Source: Halobacteriales archaeon QS_6_64_34 (GTDB taxonomy: Archaea; Halobacteriota; Halobacteria; Halobacteriales; Haloarculaceae). From it: DNA of 64,000 bases. Position 1 is the first letter of the stretch. Each line of letters opens with the position of its first letter. The translations under genes and the position numbers were made by a program. Of this stretch, positions 8,878-17,634 are shown in pieces. Where the stretch lies: contig PXRT01000006.1 in assembly GCA_003020925.1 (NCBI GenBank), positions 1 to 64,000 on the forward strand, written 5' to 3'. A model generated the notes under the pieces. That model was not told where the DNA came from. It saw only the letters and a program-made list of their open reading frames with translations, and did no database searches.

Positions 8878-10689
8878 TCAGTTGTCATCGGACCGGCTGG
8901 CGTCGCCTTCGGGTACGCCTCCATCGGTCAGTGCGGACTCTGTCTCGTCCTCGCCGCCGTCGGTGATGGCCGTCTCGAGCTTGCGGTCGTACCACTCCCA
9001 CTCCTTGTCGAGCATGCCGTCGCGCTCGAGGTTCCACGGGTCGCCGTCCTCGATTTTCGGGCCTTCGAGCCAGGACTGGAGCAGGTTCCAGATGAAGATG
9101 AGCTGGCCGACAAGCAGGATGAACGCACCGGTGGTCGCCAGCAGGTGGTAGGTGCTGACCTGTGCCAGCGGCGCGATGGCGCCGTCGAATTCATAGGTCG
9201 CATACCGGCGGGGCATCCCCAGGTAGCCAAGCGCCAGCATCGCAAAGAAGGTGATGTTGGTGCCTATCATCGAGAGCCAGAAGTGGGCCTTCCCGAGCGT
9301 GCGCTGGTACATCCGGCCGGTAAAGACCGGGAACCAGTAGTAGATGCCCGCGAAGACGGCGAAGGCGATAGCGCCCATGACGATGTAGTGGAAGTGCCCG
9401 ACGACGTAGTAGGTGTCGTGGAGTACGAGGTCGACGGGGATGGCGGCGAGGAAGACGCCGGTGACGCCGCCGATGATGAAGTTCGAGACGAAGCCGATAC
9501 AGAACAGCATCGGGCTCGTCAGGCGCAGGCGGCCGTTCCACATCGTCGTAATCCAGTTGAACGTCTTGACCGCACTCGGTATCGCAATCGCCAACGAGAC
9601 AGCCATGAAAGAGGCCCGCAGTCGCGGGTCCATGCCCGTCGAGAACATGTGGTGGGCCCAGACGCCAAAGGAGAGCACGCCGATAGCGAGCGTCGAGTAA
9701 ACGACGAACTTGAATCCGAACAGCTTCCGGCCGGCGAACTTCGGCAGGATGAGGCTGACCAGGCCCATCGGCGGCAGCACGAGGATGTACACCTCGGGGT
9801 GGCCGAAGAACCAGAACAGGTGTTGCCACAGCAGCGGGCCGCCACCCTCCACGGCGAAGAACGTCGTCGCCAGGTTGCGGTCCATCAGGAGCATGACGAG
9901 AGCGCTGCCAAGCAACGGGAACGCAAAGAGGATGAGCGCCGACTGGGTGAGGATGGTCCACGAGAAGATGTCGAGGTTCGCCCAGTTGACGTCGTCGCCG
10001 CGCTCGGTGAAGATGGTCGCGATGAAGTTGATGGCGCCCATCGTCGCGGCGACCCCGGAGAGATGCAGGCCAAGCAGCATCAGGTCGACGCCGGGGTTCG
10101 TCTGTTCGGCCGACAGCGGCGTGTACATCGTCCAGGCCGTCTGTGCCGGCTCTATCATGTTCTCGGTGACCGGCGCCAGGAAGAAGCCGGCCCAGATGAG
10201 GAGGGCAGCCGGTGGGAGGAGCCAGAACGCGATAGCGTTGATGCGGGGAAACGCCATGTCGTCGGCCCCGATGAGCAGCGGGATGAAGTAGTTCGCAAAG
10301 GCCGCGATGATTGGCGTCCCGAACAGGAACAGCATCGTGATGCCGTGACTCGTCAGGATTGAGTTGTACGCGTTTGCACCCAGAATCGCCCCACCGGGGA
10401 CGACGAGCTGGACGCGGATGAGCGTCGCCATGATACCCCCGACGGCGAAGGCGATGATGGCGTACAGGCCATAGAGCAGTCCGATGTCCTTGTGGTCGAC
10501 GGTGGTCAGCCAGCGGATGATTCCCGCCGGTTTCTCGCGGTTGAGGACGGCGCCGTCCTCACCGGTCGCGGTCCCACCTCCGGCCAGTGGTGTATACGAC
10601 CGCCAGTTCTCGATGCGCGTCAGCGCGGCGATAATGCCGACGAGGAGGACGGCCATCAACCCCGTCAGCAATAGATCTCCTACAGCCAT
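8878..10689 (-). CDS. coxA: Heme-copper oxidase subunit I
   Basis: 603 residues, polytopic, terminal oxidase core of the respiratory chain in the cytoplasmic membrane; reduces oxygen and pumps protons. Family hallmarks: WLTTVDHKDIGLLYGLY at the N-terminus, SHGITMLFLFGTPI with a heme-ligand histidine, FWFFGHPEVYILVLPPMGLV with the CuB-ligand histidine and cross-linked Tyr, WAHHMFSTGMDPRLRA with two further CuB histidines, and DTYYVVGHFHYIVMG with the heme histidines. The C-terminal ~60 residues are an acidic cytoplasmic tail. Subunit II is not in the window; subunit III is at 24.5 kb. Several small membrane genes lie upstream on the same strand. Confidence 0.95.
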   Translation of the reverse strand: MAVGDLLLTGLMAVLLVGIIAALTRIENWRSYTPLAGGGTATGEDGAVLNREKPAGIIRWLTTVDHKDIGLLYGLYAIIAFAVGGIMATLIRVQLVVPGGAILGANAYNSILTSHGITMLFLFGTPIIAAFANYFIPLLIGADDMAFPRINAIAFWLLPPAALLIWAGFFLAPVTENMIEPAQTAWTMYTPLSAEQTNPGVDLMLLGLHLSGVAATMGAINFIATIFTERGDDVNWANLDIFSWTILTQSALILFAFPLLGSALVMLLMDRNLATTFFAVEGGGPLLWQHLFWFFGHPEVYILVLPPMGLVSLILPKFAGRKLFGFKFVVYSTLAIGVLSFGVWAHHMFSTGMDPRLRASFMAVSLAIAIPSAVKTFNWITTMWNGRLRLTSPMLFCIGFVSNFIIGGVTGVFLAAIPVDLVLHDTYYVVGHFHYIVMGAIAFAVFAGIYYWFPVFTGRMYQRTLGKAHFWLSMIGTNITFFAMLALGYLGMPRRYATYEFDGAIAPLAQVSTYHLLATTGAFILLVGQLIFIWNLLQSWLEGPKIEDGDPWNLERDGMLDKEWEWYDRKLETAITDGGEDETESALTDGGVPEGDASRSDDN

Positions 10690-10751
10690 AGACGCACGTC
10701 AGGACTGAGTGATAATGAAAGGGACGGTTCCGGTGGTCCGTCCCGTGGCGG

Positions 10752-11096
10752 TTACGCCTCGGGCAGGCCTTCGTCGTCGGACCCGAGTTCCGCGTCGTCC
10801 TCGGTCGACTCGTCGTCGTCCGCCAGCTCGGTCGCCCCGTCCGGGTCGTCGAGCGTGGCGTGTTCTTCTTCCGCTCTTTCGGCGTCCTCGACTGCCCGGC
10901 CGGCGTAGTACGTGAGCACGGCCAGCAGGAGGAACATCGAAATCATCAGCGAGAACTGCAGTCCGCTGAAGACCGGGTCGAGACCGAACGGACTCACGAC
11001 CGCGAAGGCCGCAATGAAAAAGAGGATGATACCAAGCGGGATGACGTTGACAGTGAGGTCAAGCAGCGTCTCCTTTTCGAACCCGAACAGTTCCAT
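10752..11096 (-). CDS. Cox-cluster membrane protein (DUF6684-like)
   Basis: 114 residues: two membrane helices (LTVNVIPLGIILFFIAAFAV; FSLMISMFLLLAVLTYYAG) followed by a strongly acidic, disordered tail rich in D and E. It lies 62 bases upstream of coxA on the same strand and is probably co-transcribed. Proteins of this shape are regular partners of haloarchaeal coxA. Function unknown; an oxidase assembly role is inferred from position. Confidence 0.75.
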   Translation of the reverse strand: MELFGFEKETLLDLTVNVIPLGIILFFIAAFAVVSPFGLDPVFSGLQFSLMISMFLLLAVLTYYAGRAVEDAERAEEEHATLDDPDGATELADDDESTEDDAELGSDDEGLPEA

Positions 11097-11143
11097 GTAG
11101 CCAGGGGTTGGACGCGGGGCGGTAAATAGGCTGTTGGTTTCTC

Positions 11144-11539
11144 TTAGACGCTCGTCTGTTCCATGACGGAGCCGACCCCGCCCATCGCCACCATCACGAT
11201 GCCGGCGACGGCGACGGCGACGAGGCGGGTGAAGACGGGTCCGTTACCGATGTTGGCGACCGCGATATTGGCGGCCGGGAGATAGGCCACCGCCAGTCCG
11301 GCGGCGATGAACGCGAGGACGACGCCGACGCCCACGAGCGTGGGCCACGGGCGCGTGACATAGCCCGACTCGGTGAGGATGCCGGCGACGGAGCCCCCAA
11401 AGAGGATGAGACCGAAGACGGCCACCGGAAACAGGCCGATGAAGACGCCGATTTCCGAGAGGACAAGTCCCAGCGCGACGAACACCGGCCACGGACTCGC
11501 CGTCCGGTACTGGTCGCTCAGTCCGGGTTGCTCTTCCAT
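11144..11539 (-). CDS. Cox-cluster membrane protein (DUF7541-like)
   Basis: 131 residues with four hydrophobic helices (PVFVALGLVLSEIGVFIGLF, FGLILFGGSVAGIL, TLVGVGVVLAFIAAGLAVAY, RLVAVAVAGIVMVAMG). The start at 11539 (MEEQPGLSDQYR) is chosen over an in-frame ATG seven codons upstream because the conserved acidic N-terminus begins here. First gene of the likely coxA operon on this strand. Role unknown. Confidence 0.72.
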   Translation of the reverse strand: MEEQPGLSDQYRTASPWPVFVALGLVLSEIGVFIGLFPVAVFGLILFGGSVAGILTESGYVTRPWPTLVGVGVVLAFIAAGLAVAYLPAANIAVANIGNGPVFTRLVAVAVAGIVMVAMGGVGSVMEQTSV

Positions 11540-11641
11540 ACCCCCGATTGGGTGTGACACGTCTTAGGCCCATCGGACTACTGCCCGGCAGACGGGGCAC
11601 AAACTATTTGTCTGCGATACGGCTTGATGAAGGTAATGAGT

Positions 11642-13678
11642 ATGCGTACGGTAGAGCTAGTATCAGAGTGGGACGCGGTGCCCTTCGACGGTGGCTACGA
11701 CGGGCTTCGGTCCCTCTCAGACCAGGGTTTCTCCGGTGCCGTCACCGCCGGGCCCACACAGCTGTTCATGCTGAACGGCACCGTCGTGGGCATCCTCGAG
11801 GGCGATATCGAGGACTTCGACGGCACCGACGGTACCGCACGGACAGCGCCCCACGACGCCTTGCCACTGCTCATCGTGATGCAGGACCGGGCCGAGGGCC
11901 CGCGTGCACAGTACTACACCGAGGACACCGCAATCTCCGAGGTCGACCGAACGCTCGAGGACGGTAACTTCACCGGGTTCGTCGAGCTGTCCGAGAACGT
12001 GCTTTCGGGGGACTACTATCTGGTCTACCACCAGGGCCGCTCGATGAGCGTCGCGTGGGTCGGGAACTCGAAGCGGCTCGTCACGGACGAGGCGGCGTTC
12101 GAACAGGCCGACGACGAGGTGGGTATCTATCAGGTCATGCCGGCCGACATCGAACCGGTCGAGATTCCCGAGCCGTCGGCACCGAGTCCAGCGGCCGACG
12201 ACGTGGGTGTGGCGACCGGGTCGGCCCCGAGCGACGCAAGCCAGCCCAGCGATGCACAGTCAGTCGCGGATGTGGCCGACACGGAGCCCGCCTCGGCCAC
12301 GGCTGCCGACGTCACGGAGCAAGAGCGCGGTACGGCCGGCCCACCCGGGTCGAAAGCGGCCGGCGCGAGTCAGGGGACAGCCGTCGACAGGACCCAGCGC
12401 GAAGAGCCCGACGCAAGGAGCGAGGCCACGGCGGCGACGGAAGCCGAACCGGCGACAACGACGCCGACGGAGAGTCGAGCGACCGAGCAGTCCGAGAAGC
12501 CACCGACGCCAGCGGGTGGGAGCCAGACCGCCGCCGCGACGACCGACAGTGACGCGGTAGGGGAACTCGAAACCCGGTCGATTCCGTCGCTGGACCCCGA
12601 GCGGTCGAGTTCCACGCCCGAGGAAACGGCCCGGTCGGCGGCCTCGTCGACCGCCGCGCAGTCGGCGGACACCGCCTCGACACAGTCCCAGTCGACGGCC
12701 ACTGCGTCAGCACAGCCGGCGGCGTCCGAGCAGCGCCAGCCCGAGCCGTCCCCGGAGCTGGAGGCGAAACTCGAGGAACGCGTGGCCGAGATAACCGAAC
12801 TCGAAAGCGAGATACGCGACCTCTCGGCCGAGAACGAGGAGCTGGCCGCCGAGCGGGACCGACTGGTCGCCGAACTGGAGGAGGCCAGAGCGGAGATACA
12901 GCGACTCGAAGCGGAACTGGCGGCCGCCGGCGAGGCGGCGCCAAGCGGCGAGACGCTCTCGCCGGCGGCGGCCATCGACGGGACGAACCTCTTCATCCGC
13001 TACCACTCCAAGGGGGATGCCACCCTCGAGAAGGCACAGAACGGCGGTGCCGACAGAGCGGCCGTCGAGGAGAACCTCCGGCTGGAACACCACACCCAGT
13101 TCGACGCCGCAGACACCGTCGTCGACGGCGAGACCTTCGAGGCGTTCCTCCAGAACAGCATCCAGTACCGCTTTGCCGACTGGCTCGTTCGCAATCTCCT
13201 GTACGAGATTCGCGACACCGGCCACGAGAGCGCGATGGGCGTGCTCTACGAGGCGCTGCCGAAGGCCGACCGCGCCGAACTCAACGGGAACGTATCGGTC
13301 ACCTACACCGAGGACGGCCAGGAACACCGCTCACAGGAGACCTTCGACGTGGTCGTCCGCGACCGGATGGGGAACCCGCTCGCCGTGGCAAACATCAACG
13401 ACTCGCGCCAGCCCGCGACCGAGGGCCAGATGACCGACATCATCCAGAACGCCGAGCGGGTCGGGAACGCCTCCGACTCGCTGGCGGCGGCGTTTCTGGT
13501 CACGAGCAGTTTCTTCGAGCCCGAGGCCCTCGAGACGGCCAGGGAGGCCACCTCCAGTGGCCTGTTCAGCCGCGACAAGCGCAAGAGCTTCGTCAACCTC
13601 TCGCGGAAGGGCGGCTACCACCTCTGTCTGCTCGAAGCGCGAAACAAGGAGTTCCACCTCGCGGTACCGGAACTCTAG
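11642..13678 (+). CDS. Large haloarchaeal protein with long disordered linker (DUF7527-like)
   Basis: 678 residues from ATG 11642; in-frame ATGs upstream at 11624-11636 precede the conserved MRTVELVSEWDAVPFDGGY start. Three parts: an N-terminal globular domain (~1-170) with regular GF.G.V patterns, a 230-residue low-complexity linker rich in A, S, T, E and P (~175-370), a coiled coil (~380-425, leucine/glutamate heptads such as ERVAEITELESEIRDLSAEN), and a C-terminal domain (~440-678) containing FIRYHSKGDATLEKAQNGG and VRDRMGNPLAVANINDSRQP, reminiscent of restriction-nuclease-like folds. Cytoplasmic, function unknown; the build suggests an elongated scaffold or nucleic-acid-associated protein. 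Confidence 0.75.
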   Translation: MRTVELVSEWDAVPFDGGYDGLRSLSDQGFSGAVTAGPTQLFMLNGTVVGILEGDIEDFDGTDGTARTAPHDALPLLIVMQDRAEGPRAQYYTEDTAISEVDRTLEDGNFTGFVELSENVLSGDYYLVYHQGRSMSVAWVGNSKRLVTDEAAFEQADDEVGIYQVMPADIEPVEIPEPSAPSPAADDVGVATGSAPSDASQPSDAQSVADVADTEPASATAADVTEQERGTAGPPGSKAAGASQGTAVDRTQREEPDARSEATAATEAEPATTTPTESRATEQSEKPPTPAGGSQTAAATTDSDAVGELETRSIPSLDPERSSSTPEETARSAASSTAAQSADTASTQSQSTATASAQPAASEQRQPEPSPELEAKLEERVAEITELESEIRDLSAENEELAAERDRLVAELEEARAEIQRLEAELAAAGEAAPSGETLSPAAAIDGTNLFIRYHSKGDATLEKAQNGGADRAAVEENLRLEHHTQFDAADTVVDGETFEAFLQNSIQYRFADWLVRNLLYEIRDTGHESAMGVLYEALPKADRAELNGNVSVTYTEDGQEHRSQETFDVVVRDRMGNPLAVANINDSRQPATEGQMTDIIQNAERVGNASDSLAAAFLVTSSFFEPEALETAREATSSGLFSRDKRKSFVNLSRKGGYHLCLLEARNKEFHLAVPEL

Positions 13679-13689
13679 AAAGAGACCGC

Positions 13690-13995
13690 TTAGCTCTCTA
13701 TCTCTGCGGCGTCGTCGATTTTCATTCCGTTGAGCTTGTCGATTATCTCGTCGATTTTCTCGTCTAAGTCGTCGACGAACTCGCCTGTCTGTTCCGTTGT
13801 AATAGCGCCCTGGCTGGAGGGTTCGATGAGGTTCTCCTCTTCGAGGACCCGCAGGGAGTAACGAACCTTGTGGTGTGGATAGCCCGTCTCGTTGGACATC
13901 TTCACGATACCGATAGGCTCGTTCTCGATTACCATGCGAAGCACCTGCAGGTGGCGCTCCAGCATGTCGACTTCCTTCTCAAGCCTGTCTATCAT
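13690..13995 (-). CDS. Winged-helix transcriptional regulator
   Basis: 101 residues. N-terminal helix with coiled character (DRLEKEVDMLERHLQVL), then a winged HTH (VIENEPIGIVKMSNETGYP, HHKVRYSLRVLEEENLIEPS) and a C-terminal amphipathic helix that may dimerise (FVDDLDEKIDEIIDKLNG). ATG 13995 is preferred to an upstream extension that lacks family character. It is divergent from purA, with about 225 bases between them, and may regulate it; target unknown. Confidence 0.8.
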   Translation of the reverse strand: MIDRLEKEVDMLERHLQVLRMVIENEPIGIVKMSNETGYPHHKVRYSLRVLEEENLIEPSSQGAITTEQTGEFVDDLDEKIDEIIDKLNGMKIDDAAEIES

Positions 13996-14104
13996 GGCAA
14001 TTGTTAACTTGTGTTGGGTGGGTTTAAAAGTTGCCCTCGCTAATCCGATTTCGCCTGTTTCGCGTTTCAAAGGGGTGGTTCTTAAATCCGTCGTAACCGT
14101 TCAC

Positions 14105-14173
14105 ATGGGGCTTGTTGGCGTACCCGGGCCAACCGGTGACGACTGGCAGTCACTGCAGGCGAGTCGCGACTGA
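14105..14173 (+). CDS. Possible 22-residue leaderless ORF upstream of purA
   Basis: ATG 14105 opens a 22-codon frame (MGLVGVPGPTGDDWQSLQAS...). A TATA-like TTCTTAAATCC sits about 27 bases before the ATG, the spacing of leaderless haloarchaeal transcripts, which is the only reason to consider it. It could equally be the start of a transcript with no product. No similarity recognised. Confidence 0.2.
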   Translation: MGLVGVPGPTGDDWQSLQASRD

Positions 14174-14220
14174 CTGTGAGACCGTAATCTGTTTATCATG
14201 GTGGCCGGAACGTCCGGTCG

Positions 14221-15597
14221 ATGACCGTAACCATCGTCGGCTCGCAACTCGGCGACGAGGGCAAGGGCGGCATCGTCGACCTGTACGGCGACGACGTCGA
14301 CGTCGTCGCCCGGTATCAGGGCGGCGACAACGCCGGCCACACCGTCGTCCACGAGGGCGAGACCTACAAGCTCTCCCTCGTTCCGAGCGGAGCCATCCGG
14401 GGCAAGGTCGGCGTGCTGGGCAACGGCTGCGTCGTCAACCCGCGAACACTGTTCGACGAGCTAGACACACTACAGGAACGCGGGCTGGACCCGGACGTGC
14501 GTATCGCCGAGCGCGCGCATATCATCTTCCCCTTCCACCGCGTACTCGACGGTATCGAGGAGAAAGTAAAGAGCGAATCCGACAGCGAGGTCGGCACCAC
14601 GGGCCGGGGTATCGGCCCGACCTACGAGGACAAGGCCGGCCGGCGAGGGATTCGGGCCGGCGACCTTCGCAACCCCGACGTGCTCCGTGAGCGACTGGAG
14701 TACATCGTCCCGCAGAAACGCGCCGTCGTCGAGGACGTCTACGGCGTGGCCGTCGAGGACCTGGACGACCCCGACGCGCTCGACGTCGACGCGCTCTACG
14801 AGGAGTTCCGCGAGTACGGCGAGCGCTTCGAGGCCGAGGATATGATGGTCAACGCGGGCGTCTTCCTCAGCGACGCCATTGCCGAGGGCCAGAACGTCAT
14901 GCTCGAAGGCGCCCAGGGGACCACTATCGACATCGACCACGGGAACTACCCCTACGTCACCTCCTCGAACCCGACTGCGGGCGGGGCGACCACCGGGACG
15001 GGACTCAACCCCGGCGTCGTCGGCGGCGGCGATGTCATCGGCATCGTCAAGGCCTATCTGACCCGCGTCGGCAGCGGCCCCCTGCCCACCGAACTGGGCG
15101 GCGTCGTCGGCGACACGCCCGGCTACGAGGAACAGGGTGAGGGCGAAAACGAGGCACTGGCGACCCGGATTCGCGAGGAGGGCGGCGAGTACGGCACCGT
15201 CACCGGCCGGCCGCGACGGGTCGCCTGGCTCGATATGCCGATGTTGCGCCACGCCGCTCGTGTCTCTGGCTTTACCGGACTCGCTATCAACCATCTGGAC
15301 GTCCTCGCCGGGCTGGACGAGGTCAAAGTCGGCGACACCTACACGCTCGACGGCGAGGAGCAACACACCGTACCCGCGACCACCGAGGAGTGGGGCCGCT
15401 GTAAGGCCCAGTACCGCACGTTCGACGGCTGGCCGGAGTTCGACCCGGCGACTGTCGCCAGCGAGGGCTACGAGGCGCTGCCCGAGAACGCTCGGGACTA
15501 CATCGAGTATATCGAGGCCGAACTGGACACGCCGGCCTACGCGCTCGGTGTCGGGCCCGGTCGCAGCGAGACCGTTGTCCGCGAGCGCCCCTACTAG
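14221..15597 (+). CDS. purA: Adenylosuccinate synthase
   Basis: Joins IMP and aspartate with GTP to form adenylosuccinate, first committed step to AMP. 458 residues. The GTP-binding start (TIVGSQLGDEGKGGIVDLYG), the IMP loop (GGDNAGHTVVHEGE), the TTGRGIGPTYEDKAGRRGIR segment and the C-terminal GRPRRVAWLDMPMLRHA are all present. TATA-like TGTTTATCATGG about 27 bases before ATG 14221 indicates a leaderless transcript. The haloarchaeal insertion in the middle (VYGVAVEDLDDPDALDVDAL) is acidic, as expected. Confidence 0.95.
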   Translation: MTVTIVGSQLGDEGKGGIVDLYGDDVDVVARYQGGDNAGHTVVHEGETYKLSLVPSGAIRGKVGVLGNGCVVNPRTLFDELDTLQERGLDPDVRIAERAHIIFPFHRVLDGIEEKVKSESDSEVGTTGRGIGPTYEDKAGRRGIRAGDLRNPDVLRERLEYIVPQKRAVVEDVYGVAVEDLDDPDALDVDALYEEFREYGERFEAEDMMVNAGVFLSDAIAEGQNVMLEGAQGTTIDIDHGNYPYVTSSNPTAGGATTGTGLNPGVVGGGDVIGIVKAYLTRVGSGPLPTELGGVVGDTPGYEEQGEGENEALATRIREEGGEYGTVTGRPRRVAWLDMPMLRHAARVSGFTGLAINHLDVLAGLDEVKVGDTYTLDGEEQHTVPATTEEWGRCKAQYRTFDGWPEFDPATVASEGYEALPENARDYIEYIEAELDTPAYALGVGPGRSETVVRERPY

Positions 15598-15658
15598 TCG
15601 CTCCGTCGGATTGTCGGCAGACAGTATCCTTTTATCCCTACCGACCCGACGAGCGGAT

Positions 15659-15853
15659 ATGAAAGAGGACCTGATGGATATCATCTGCTGTCCGCTGGAC
15701 AAACACGACCTCGACCTCGGGGTCTCCGAGCGCGACGGCGAAGAGATTCTCGACGGCACGCTCACCTGTATGGAGTGTGGCGAGACCTTCCCCATCGAGG
15801 ACGGCATCCCGAACCTCCTTCCGCCGGACATGCGCGAGGAAGCCCCGGCCTGA
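15659..15853 (+). CDS. Trm112-family zinc protein (methyltransferase activator)
   Basis: 64 residues with a CCPLDKHDL start (residues 10-18), CMECGETFPI near residue 40 and the closing DGIPNLLPPDMRE typical of the Trm112/YcaR family. Members bind zinc through four cysteines and activate partner SAM methyltransferases that modify tRNA, rRNA or release factor; a hub role for such a protein has been shown in Haloferax volcanii. TATA-like CTTTTATCC lies about 28 bases upstream. Follows purA in the same direction. Confidence 0.88.
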   Translation: MKEDLMDIICCPLDKHDLDLGVSERDGEEILDGTLTCMECGETFPIEDGIPNLLPPDMREEAPA

Positions 15854-15901
15854 GCGTGACGCGCCTGTACCTTTTTCTTTCCTCCCCGATGATATGCTAG
15901 C

Positions 15902-16447
15902 GTGTCCGACGTGTTACCCGTCCACATCAACCGCGAGGCGCCCCAGAGCCTCGCGGTCCCCGACAGCTTCGAGGCGAGCGACAGTTTCGACATGCGCCTG
16001 GTCAACCACGGCGGGTCCTGTCACGTCCACATCCACCTCGACGACGCCCTCTCGGAACAGGCCGCCATCGACGTCCCCAATCACCACGTCGATGGCAACG
16101 GGGAGCGACTTGTCAGGGTGACTCGCATCGGGGACGGCACCGCTCGCGGGAAGCTGAAAGTCGTCACGGCCTACGGGGCGACGACCCGCTACGTCGACCT
16201 GCAGCTCACGGAGCCGGTATCGACGGACGAACCGGTCATAGTCGGCGAGGAGCTATCGAAACCACAGCCCCGACCCGCGGAGTCATCGCCCTTCGAGCGA
16301 CGCCCGGAGATACTGGTGGGTGTCGTCTTGCTGCTCGGGCTCACCGTCGGGACAGTCGCGCTGTTCCAGAACGCCGTCCTCGTGCTCGGAGTCGTCGTTC
16401 TCGTCGTCGGGGTCGTGGCGGCACTGGTCGTGGCTCGTTCCGATTAG
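15902..16447 (+). CDS. Membrane-anchored haloarchaeal protein (DUF7524-like)
   Basis: 181 residues from GTG 15902. Residues ~1-105 form a beta-rich domain (VHINREAPQSLAVPDSFEAS, VTAYGATTRYVDLQL) without a signal peptide, followed by a Pro-rich spacer and two C-terminal membrane helices (ILVGVVLLLGLTVGTVALF; AVLVLGVVVLVVGVVAALVV). The soluble domain therefore precedes a helical hairpin anchor. Function unknown. Its end overlaps the convergent DR2241-like gene by four bases. Confidence 0.72.
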   Translation: MSDVLPVHINREAPQSLAVPDSFEASDSFDMRLVNHGGSCHVHIHLDDALSEQAAIDVPNHHVDGNGERLVRVTRIGDGTARGKLKVVTAYGATTRYVDLQLTEPVSTDEPVIVGEELSKPQPRPAESSPFERRPEILVGVVLLLGLTVGTVALFQNAVLVLGVVVLVVGVVAALVVARSD

Positions 16448-17523
16448 TCGTCGGTCTCGACGCCGGCGAGGTTACCCTCGTCGTCGAAGAGCTTTGCCCG
16501 CAGGAAGCGGGTCCGGTAGCGGTTCGCACCGTCGTAGACGTCCGCTTCGCGGATGTCGTCCGCCCGTCCGTCGGCGACGGCTTCGATGATTGCCTCGACC
16601 TGCGCTTTCTCGCTCGGCGTCAGCTCGAACTCGTAGGTCCGGGTCTGTTCGCCCTCCAGTTTCGTCCACTGGCGGGCGGCTGCGATGACCAGCGAACACG
16701 GTTCCCGACAGGGGAACTCCCCGTCGCCGCCGTCGACATCCAGCTCTGTTTCCCCGTCGTACTGCCACTCCCGCCGTTTCAGACACTGGGAGTCGTCACA
16801 GCAGGCCTCGGCGACCCAGTTGACGTGTTCGTACCCCTCGCCACGGTCCCAGGTCCTGACGACCCCGTAGATACCGGTCTGGCGGGAGACGGTCTCGTGC
16901 CAGTGGTCGATATCGAGTTCGCCCTCGCGCTCGCGGTGCCAGTTCTGGACCGTCGCCGGGTAGAAGGCGTGGACGGCCTCGACGATATCGGGGGCGCCGA
17001 GGGCGGGGAACCGCCAGCCGGTCTGGAGGGTGGGGGCGGTCTTCAGCGGCCGGTAGTCGCCGTCGTCGTCGTGTTTGGCGAGGTCGCGGGCCGCGAGCGG
17101 GTCGTCGTGGTCGTCCAGTTCGCCGGCTGGTGTCTCGGCGTCCTCGACGTGTCGCAGTTCGTACGTTCGGCCGGCCGGCCCGTCGAGCGAGACGGCGACC
17201 TGTAGCTGGCCCCACTCGGTGGCCAGCCCGTCGGCGAGCGCGTCGTAGCGCTCCGGAACAGCGTGGTCCTCGGCGCCCTCGAGCCAGCGCAGGAACGCCC
17301 AGCGGGCGTCGGTCTGGGGCGCGACCGCGTGCCAGAAGTACCAGTTCCCGACGTGGGCGTCCTCGGCCGCTAGCTCGCGGAGGGCGGCCTCTTCGAGTCC
17401 CGTCCGGACGGCCTCGGGTGTCTCGAAGGTGTAGCCGTCGGCGTGCTTCTCGACGCTGAGCCCGTCGAAATCGATGCCGTCCGGCGCGGTAGCCACCAGC
17501 GCGTCCACCGGGTCCTCGTCCAT
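16444..17523 (-). CDS. DR2241 family protein, partner of CbiX
   Basis: 359 residues. The C-terminal half holds a cysteine set (CCDDSQC near 246, FPCREPCSLVIAAARQW near 278) that could bind an Fe-S cluster or metal, embedded in a region like DR2241-type proteins found beside or fused to sirohydrochlorin chelatases. ATG 17523 chosen because the conserved acidic start MDEDPVDAL follows. The gene is downstream of cbiX on the same strand (about 90 bases), supporting a shared role in cobalamin or siroheme synthesis; the biochemical activity is not established. Confidence 0.78.
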   Translation of the reverse strand: MDEDPVDALVATAPDGIDFDGLSVEKHADGYTFETPEAVRTGLEEAALRELAAEDAHVGNWYFWHAVAPQTDARWAFLRWLEGAEDHAVPERYDALADGLATEWGQLQVAVSLDGPAGRTYELRHVEDAETPAGELDDHDDPLAARDLAKHDDDGDYRPLKTAPTLQTGWRFPALGAPDIVEAVHAFYPATVQNWHREREGELDIDHWHETVSRQTGIYGVVRTWDRGEGYEHVNWVAEACCDDSQCLKRREWQYDGETELDVDGGDGEFPCREPCSLVIAAARQWTKLEGEQTRTYEFELTPSEKAQVEAIIEAVADGRADDIREADVYDGANRYRTRFLRAKLFDDEGNLAGVETDD

Positions 17524-17604
17524 ACCTGCCCTCCGGACTCCGGCGAAAAAAGCGAGTCGATTCCCACGGCGATTGCCACGGCACACCGCGAGCGGCGAAC
17601 GTAT

Positions 17605-17634
17605 CATACGGATTATTGTAGATTATTTCCGGCG
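17605..17634 (+). repeat. Half copy of a dispersed ATACGG-TTATTGTAG repeat
   Basis: CATACGGATTATTGTAG followed by ATTATTTCCGG. The same string occurs, in reverse complement, as the right arm of the large palindrome at 25612-25698. Here only one arm is present, and it supplies the last codons and the stop of cbiX. Confidence 0.7.

Noticed and set aside
9145-10362. Long open frame antisense to coxA (405 codons)
   Set aside because: High-GC shadow of a strongly conserved gene; its composition (Arg, Asp, Glu rich without pattern) is what codon-biased antisense gives.
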